Shown here: piece after piece, positions 57,372 through 64,000 of the stretch
Numbering within the stretch: position 1 is the stretch's first letter
How the letters are laid out: each line of letters opens with the position of its first letter
Assembly: GCA_038503065.1 (NCBI GenBank)
Contig: JBCAMK010000007.1
Location: forward strand, 1,674,001 to 1,738,000
Direction: 5' to 3'
DNA: 64,000 nt
DNA from: Paragyromitra xinjiangensis
Lineage: Eukaryota > Ascomycota > Pezizomycetes > Pezizales > Discinaceae
Made by a program: the position numbers and the translations under genes
Notes under the pieces: model-generated
Seen by the model: the letters and a program-made list of their open reading frames with translations, nothing else
What the model was told of the DNA's origin: nothing
Databases searched by the model: none

Positions 57372-60300
57372 TTCGGGATATAGACTCCGCTCGAGCACAT
57401 AAGAACTAAAAGGCGACTAACTACCGAAATAAAGTTGGTGATCACGGACTTTTACTCTAATTAGTATACCTTCGCATTTAAACTAGGAATCTCGGGGAGG
57501 ACAATGTTTTGCGTACTTACCTACACTCTAAAAGATATAGGCATCGTGGGGCACGTTTCTCGAGAGAGAGACGAGCATTGGCATGATTTCGAGCCCGAGC
57601 ATGGAAGGTGAGTGACCATTATACATTAATTCCCCTGGGCAGGTGGGCGAACAGAAATTATTCTAAGGCGTGATGCACATCAGCCGCCTCCGTGTTATCC
57701 ACGGGTCTTACTATTGGTATCATTGGCCGAGTCTTCTGAGGGAGAGAGCAGACGGACAGATCCTTTGTGATATATCGCCAAGACGGGCTCGAGCTGCGTG
57801 TTTTGCATCGATGTTGTGGTTGGTTTCACTGATGATCACCGACTACCGGGACCGTGGAGACCAGGGTGCGTAGCGCCGACACGATGCGGCCCACATGCCT
57901 TTTTACTGGGGTCAGAAAGAGCTTGATTAATCACGGACCAATCAGCGTGTGAGGGTTGAGCATGAAGCTGCGAGCTGATGCAGGTCAGATCTTACTCGGG
58001 AATATTTGCTGCAGAACACCACGGAACAAGAGCACGCTTCTTCTGAACAGAAGATATCGGAGGTGAAGACCGTTTTTTCGGTTAATGTGTGCTCGAATGA
58101 TCCGTGGCACGAGGGGATGTAAATCTTGTAAATCATTTAGCACAGATGATAACTGAATTAACTAATTTATTCAGACCTAATGCAGCTATGGGTCGCTATT
58201 CCCGTTAACGGGCATAGTGAGTAGCAACGCCAAAGCAGGCGTGAGCGTTCTCGAACAGGTGTCTGTGGCGTTGACGCTTAACCGAGCTCGAGCTCGAGCT
58301 GCTGGCACAGAAACAGAAGAACCTCCCCCCACACTTGTAACTCTCGCGATCCCTAAAATAAATGCAGAAAAACAGAAAGCACGACAGAAATCCACAGAAT
58401 CGCATGCTCGAAAAAACAAAGTCCATTCATCTGTTGTGGTGTTTCGGCTGGTTGCTGCAAGTCCCGACGATTGCCAAGCCTCGTTTAGCCCCAAACAGTA
58501 ACGAACAAGCTTTCCAAGAAAATTTGACCCCTGTTACATCGAGCACGTTTGCAAACCTTACAGCCACCCCCCTTGATGTCGGACGTCCATACCATTTTCA
58601 AGGTGCTCGATGCTTTAGGAATTGCCAGTGTTTTTTTTAGAAGGTGACATGGCTTTTCAGCTGTAGAGCAGTTTAGGGTTTCGAAGGCCCTCGGCGTCTC
58701 TTTGATCATCTCCAGTTGCTTGTTTTAGAATTACGGGCAGCAAAGTGGGGTAGATAGCAACGTTCAGCCTCGATCTAAAGGGGGCTTTTTTTTTTTCATT
58801 GCAGAACTTCACAACACTCCTTGCATATCGGGTGGGAGGAGCGGGTGTTCTCTGAGACATTGCCACTGAAAATATAGCTTTCCACATTGGTGTTCCGCAG
58901 GATCCACTGCTAGGTATTTGGCTTTCTGAGGCAACAGACGATGATGGGTAAGACACCGAAGCTTTTCCGCACTCGAGAGCCCCATGCTTTCTCTCGTATG
59001 CTCTGTTGGCTGAGCCTCTTAGTTGAGCGAAATTTGACAAACTGTTGGAGCTAGAGCTGTCTGTCTTGCCTGAGGGAATGAAGGGTCAAGCTCACTTTCC
59101 ACCATACAACCTTGCAGGACACGGGCATGCCGGAACTAATTACAGATGGTTGTCTCTCATAAGCGTGGGGCGATACAAGCTCGATTTAGCGAGCCTCGGT
59201 CAGCAATTAAAATTAACGCTAAAACAAAACAAATTAAAACAACTTGATAGCCATGATCTCAAACCTATCTGACGAGCAAACCGCCAATTAATAAGGCCCC
59301 TTGAAAAGCACTATGAATCATTAAGGAAAATTCATTTGGCGCGCCGGTTTTTTTAGCCGATTCCTTTTTACCCCATTTACGTTTGCTAAATAGTGCTGCA
59401 GATGGCTCCCCAAAGAAGCATTGGCTACTGGCACGGTCAACCCTAAAGATTCCTACTCCCTATGCCCAAGCTACTGAATAGACCCGAACCACAGAGAATA
59501 TTAAGACTTATGAGGGTGCATGCAGTAAGACCTGTAAGGAGGTGTCCTGATGTTTCTTGAGATCGAAACTTAAGCTTAATTGACCAAACCAGAGAACATC
59601 CGATTTCCAAAATGCACGACGTGAGGGCCGCGTTTCGGAGATGCCCGTAGATCATAGTTGTAAGGGGTTCTATAACCTTAAGCTTGATGTTGGCGGGTAT
59701 CTGTACCTTCTGGGCACTTAGAGACCTGACTAGTTTTTCCAGTTAACATGGGTATGGGTTTTACCAGCTTGAGAAAATAACCGGAGGGTAACTAACAGCT
59801 GAATTCTCAGTCATACCTTCGCCATCGGTGCATAGTTCAGCCATTGGCGTACAGGCCCAAACAGAGACAAAAGTGGCCAATTCGATACCATACAAACCGA
59901 GGTTAGGGTTATTATGCGAGCGCTTTCCATCCTTCCTCCACTCTGAGTTTTGGGCTCGCCCGTCCAATTCCCTAGAGAGAGAGCCATAAACGAAGGCAAG
60001 GATTTGGGCATTGCTTGGTATTGGAGAGTGATATTGATCCTATCTCTATTCTCATGTTGCTACCAAACCTCTCCTCTTGGCTGCTGCATTTGATACCCCA
60101 AATTGATGGGTAAGTATTAATGTGCACTAGTCGTGTGGTGGCCAACAATGTCTAAAAGAGCTGAAGTTACAGTCTTGATCGGACCCTCCGTGTAGGGCTG
60201 GGGCTGGATGCGGGGCTACTATGAGCCTAATCGCCGAACATGATAGAAGTGGACAGGTACCTAGAGCAGAAAAATTTTCGTCTCTAGACCCCTGTAGAAT

Positions 60301-62917
60301 AGAAGCCATTGAGCAACCCTCTGCGCCTTGATGTCTGTATATGGACCGGACCTCGCCGTCAAAAAGTTGGGGGTGTAAATTAAGCGAACTTTGGGTGTTG
60401 TTGAGTATTGGTGACGTTCAAATGGCATACATCTATCCAATTGATGTAACCCTCCTCAGCACGCCATCAACCTTGATTACGATCTTGCTTGAAATCTTGG
60501 ACACATAGTTTATCGAGATAGCAGGGGAGCCCAGAAGTAGAAAAGACTAATCTGGATCGACATTGTCTGTGTTCCCAGTAAGCTAAGCTTCTCTCACCTA
60601 ACACAAGTGGTGGGATTTCCGATTGGTTCTGGGGGAACGAGGATTCTCGAATATAGCTGATGAGAAAAAGTTGGCTTGTATGAATTGAGGGAAGGAGGGG
60701 TACAGTGACACGGAACTGAAAACGTTTCTTGACTTGTTGATGATAGCCTTTCACCTTGTAAATTATTGTTAAACACCTAAATAGTAGGTGAAATCCCTCG
60801 GTAGGTCAAAACTAAGGTAAAAGTGCTGCCTGGCTATGCCGTCTCTCTCGAAGGAATCTGTGATATTGTATGTCGTGGTTTTTCGGCGCAGTGGTTTACC
60901 CAGTACTTGCTAAACTAGTGAAGCCCACTTCTAGTAACCTTGTTTATGGCTTACTGCACATTAGTCCTCATTACTATATCTTTAGCGAAGAGGAGAAATA
61001 TGGTTGGGTACGATTTCCGCCGCACTAGTATCCATGGCCACGAAAGAGGGCGTATGTTTGTTTCCAGAGACACTGCATCACACCATGCAGCAGAAGTCAA
61101 TTTAAGGTTAATAGAATGACATGAGGTGAATCGATAGGATCTTAGTTGTTGCCAGACCCGCTCACCTATCAAAGTCGCGATGAGTATTGGCGCCAAGAAT
61201 TGTGGTGTTGTCTTGGTATGGCACAGGCAAGCCCTCGTTCGTCAGATACCTCTAGATCTACCAGCTGAAAAATAATGAGGCCCGTGACGCGATAGGTACA
61301 CAAATGGCGACATAAAACCACATTAGAATTTGCATAGATTCAAGATTTAAATCTTTTGAGTAGTTTCTCTTACGTTCTGTCTTGCTAGACTTACTGCAGT
61401 CGTATCTCAGCCCGAGGGTATTTCGTTGTCATATTCATTCATCTGCGTACAAAGTGGCTTGATTGCATTTTTTTATCAGTCATTTGTTCAATCGGTGCAT
61501 ACTAAAGCCACCCAGCAGCCTGAAAGAAGTACCTTGACTGATGGCTGAAACTTACTTCCGAATTGCAAGGCTAATCGGTTGTATGGTTTGATTTCTCTAC
61601 AGCTCGAGCCTTCATCATACGTTAACTTTCACCTCTTTACTTGTGGAAACCTTTCCTTCCTCCCTGATTCATGATCATGAGCTAACTTATCTCTAACACA
61701 TCTTTCTCTCATATTGGTATCCTATCTCAATCTTCGCTGGCTTATTAAGTCGCCGTTAGTGATGAGTGAAATCGCATGAACACTAAGGAACCTGAATAGT
61801 AGTTATCCTTTACCTTCACCTCCCAATCTGTGATTAACAATAGTGTAGTCTTTTCTTGCTTCTGTTTTGATGCTCAAAGCTGTGAGTTACTTCAGCCTAA
61901 TAGGCTAGCACGAAGATCATGAAACGTCGCTCGTTTATACAGGGAAACTTTCTGAGGGATCTCCGGTTTGTAGTTTGTTTAACCAGGCGCAAGTAGCCTC
62001 GAGCAACGTAATTCAACCCATCACAGTGAACAGTAGTGTACTTTTGAGGGTTGGATTAGCCATAAAACATCAAATACGGTAAAGTACAGGCAAATGTAAG
62101 ATGGGATGTCTACCAGCCAGCACGATTGCACGTAAAGGCAAGTATTCACTCTAGTAAGGGATCACTACCTGTAGATAGAATCCTACCTACGGTGGCTATC
62201 CTGGCATAGTATTGTGAAGGGAGCTTGGTCGCTGAGACCGTTTGTCAAGCGCTTTCCGGAAAGGGAATTTCAGAATTCGTTAAACCCTATGTGGACTGCA
62301 TGGGAATCGATATCTTTGCCTTGTGGGAATGATTTGTGGGGTTATAGTGATCAAAAGTGCTTTGGATCGTAGATCGAGTGACATTTGGTGATTAGCACCG
62401 CCTAATTATCCATTCATTAATATTTATTTTATCGGATAAAGCCGACAGATGAGAGAATGCGTTGGTCTAAAGGCTCGATAACTTAGATCTATTGCTATTG
62501 CCGCAAAGACAGTTTTCTACCAAGACTCTTATTCTCCTGGCTGGGGAAAAGACTGCCTGATATTTTGAGGTATCGGTAATGTATAACAGCTACCTCCTCC
62601 CAGTGTCGTAATCATCGAAACATCACAACGCAACATGCACAACATGGAGTTCAGATGAAGCAATGGGAATGAACCGATGCTGGGAAAGCACTTTAACTGG
62701 CTTTCTGGAGAGGTTCAATTCGGGTGATGGATGAAGATATACCTAGCACATATCGTCGAAAATCGGGGTGTTCTTTTTTGACACCCCGCGACATTTAGTG
62801 CTTAATGTGTTTCTCGTTGCGTTTTTTTCTTATCAAGGTTCTTTTTCTTATTATGGCCATTTCTCATTACTACATTCGTGGGATCTCGCACCCAATAACC
62901 TTAATCCTTTCCTTTTC
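57372..62917. other. 5.5-kb stretch without a recognised gene
   Basis: This lies between the GH92 promoter and the 3' end of the arabinanase gene. Open frames at 58217-58501 (plus) and 58657-59040 (minus) look fairly protein-like, but both begin without ATG and match nothing I know. A GAGCTCGAGCTCGAGC repeat is at about 58280-58296. A small hairpin (CGGGGTGTT...GACACCCCG) at about 62764-62788 lies 130 bp beyond the arabinanase stop. No tRNA or rRNA is seen. Confidence 0.5.
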
Positions 62918-64000
62918 CTAAACCACGTACGGCCACCCTTCGGCATACTTAATTTCATTCCAACCTAAGTACTTATCCTCATCAATATAGCTGACTCTGG
63001 TATCGACTATGCCACGCCGAAGTTAGTATCAAATACTCTTATCATCCATATCGGCCCGAGATTAACAGAAAACACATACCATAGTGGTAATACAAGATAT
63101 CTTTATTGCCGTCATCTAGAACACCTTGCCCACCAGGGCCATACAGCCATCCGTGACTGCCAAGGATAACATCCCCACCACCATTCACGAGGTCCGTGCC
63201 ATTACGGTCTAAGAAAGGTCCACTAAAGGACCTTGAGCGACCCACTTTAATTTTGTACCTAGATGTTGAGACAATCAGTATTCTCATGATTTCTTGTAGA
63301 TGAAACAAATATCAATGGGAGATACATACTCCTTCCCAGGTGCTGGCATCGATGTATCATACCCACAGCAAGTACCATGGCTGACATAGAGATAGTAGTA
63401 TCCCGTCTGCTTCGCGTAATGGACAAATGGACCCTCAACTGGATTCGGCGACACCGGATCATATGCAATATGCACCGGTGCTGGCCCGTTACTCGCTGGT
63501 GCGTCCATGGCTTTGTTAAGCTTGAATTGCCAGATATTCGTCCAGAAGGACCCGTATGACATGTATGGCGTGCCAGTTTTAGTGTCGATTACAACGTTGG
63601 GGTCAATAGCATTGGTGATGGTCCATGGCTCTGTCGCATTTGGATATTCGGCGATGTCGTATGAGCGGACTACTTCGCCGTGGTCTGTCCAAGAACCTGG
63701 TAAGAGTGTCTTGGAGGTTGCAAGACCGATGGCGGAGTTCTGGGCGCCGAAGGTCGAAACGGAGTAGTAGCAGTGAAATATGTCTCCTACTTTACTCACA
63801 TCGGGTGCCTTTGCTGGGTTAGTCTTGAGAGGTGATTGGTGTTTATGTAAAAGAGTGATATGACCTACCCAGATATCATCCCGGCCCGGCAAGTCAATTA
63901 TGCTTTGTCCGGCGTCCAAAACACTCCCGAGATGTCTCCATGGCCCATTGAGCGTTGGTGACCTGGCAATTGTGACAAGTAGGTGAGTTCCGAACGAATA
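62918..64000 (-). CDS. Endo-1,5-alpha-L-arabinanase, GH43 (5' end beyond window)
   Basis: A secreted-type enzyme that hydrolyses arabinan side chains of pectin. Four 3' exons are seen on the minus strand: the open end at 64000-63869, then 63808-63330, 63258-63080 and 63006-62918, for 293 codons with consistent phases. The start and the N-terminal catalytic Asp region lie outside the window. Family blocks are [28 protein letters not shown] (splice), [29 protein letters not shown] (containing the transition-state Asp), [20 protein letters not shown] (the proton-donor Glu), [34 protein letters not shown] and a final [12 protein letters not shown]. The CCGYDT segment and the YYHY histidine are characteristic of the bacterial and fungal arabinanase subgroup. 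Together with the PL4 lyase this gives two enzymes for rhamnogalacturonan I, although 28 kb apart and not a cluster. Confidence 0.93.

Noticed and set aside
58657..59040. A 127-codon minus-strand frame rich in Ser and Lys
   Set aside because: No ATG near its start and no recognisable domain; kept only as a note in the gene-free entry.
62764..62788. Hairpin beyond the arabinanase gene as a transcription terminator
   Set aside because: Eukaryotic polymerase II genes do not use such hairpins; a 9-bp stem can occur by chance.

Overview
The window looks like nuclear DNA of a filamentous ascomycete. Almost every recognisable gene is split by short introns (about 50-120 bp, GT...AG), there are no bacterial-style operons, and the protein families are typical of Pezizomycotina. 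A linked nitrate transporter / nitrate reductase / nitrite reductase set, wide intergenic spaces full of small inverted-repeat elements, and a few pectin- and chitin-active secreted enzymes would fit a Pezizomycete such as a truffle. That last step is inference, not something the sequence proves.

Layout. 0.8-1.5 kb: a two-exon gene with a DUF7726-like region. 2.2-3.8 kb: a single-exon, apparently secreted protein with two ubiquitin-like domains. 4.1-5.1 kb: AAGTCGT-type repeats and a hAT-like MITE. 5.3-6.0 kb: a LURP-one-related (tubby-like) gene. 6.3-8.9 kb: a possible SINE and two large foldback elements. 10.5-24.9 kb: the nitrate assimilation cluster, with niiA (11 exons, minus), niaD (6 exons, minus) and nrt2 (5 exons, plus); two Tc1/mariner-like MITEs lie between niiA and niaD. 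26.8-29.0 kb: a membrane glycoprotein of unknown role. 32.1-34.3 kb: a ten-exon PL4 rhamnogalacturonan lyase. 34.3-42.6 kb: a long gene-poor stretch with nested inverted-repeat elements. 42.6-43.9 kb: a chitin deacetylase with a CBM18 domain. 46.4-47.0 kb: a glycine-rich CCCH zinc-finger protein. 48.1-50.6 kb: a small secreted protein and an RGG-tailed disordered protein. 51.4-52.8 kb: an acyl-CoA dehydrogenase ending in SKL (peroxisome). 53.5-54.1 kb: a possible tiny membrane protein and an unexplained open frame. 54.5-57.4 kb: a membrane-anchored GH92 mannosidase. 57.4-62.9 kb: no gene recognised. 62.9-64.0 kb: an arabinanase (GH43), cut by the window end.

How the genes work together. Nrt2 imports nitrate, NiaD reduces it to nitrite and NiiA reduces nitrite to ammonium. 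CTCCGCGG sites (the NirA consensus CTCCGHGG) occur in the niiA upstream region and twice in the shared niaD-nrt2 promoter, with GATA-factor sites close by, as expected for joint nitrate induction and nitrogen repression. The lyase and arabinanase both act on side chains or backbone of rhamnogalacturonan I, the chitin deacetylase on fungal wall chitin, and the GH92 enzyme on mannans or N-glycans.

The spliced models for niiA, niaD, nrt2, the lyase, the deacetylase, GH92, the acyl-CoA dehydrogenase and the partial arabinanase were built by hand from splice signals and family alignment from memory. All give uninterrupted frames with consistent phases.
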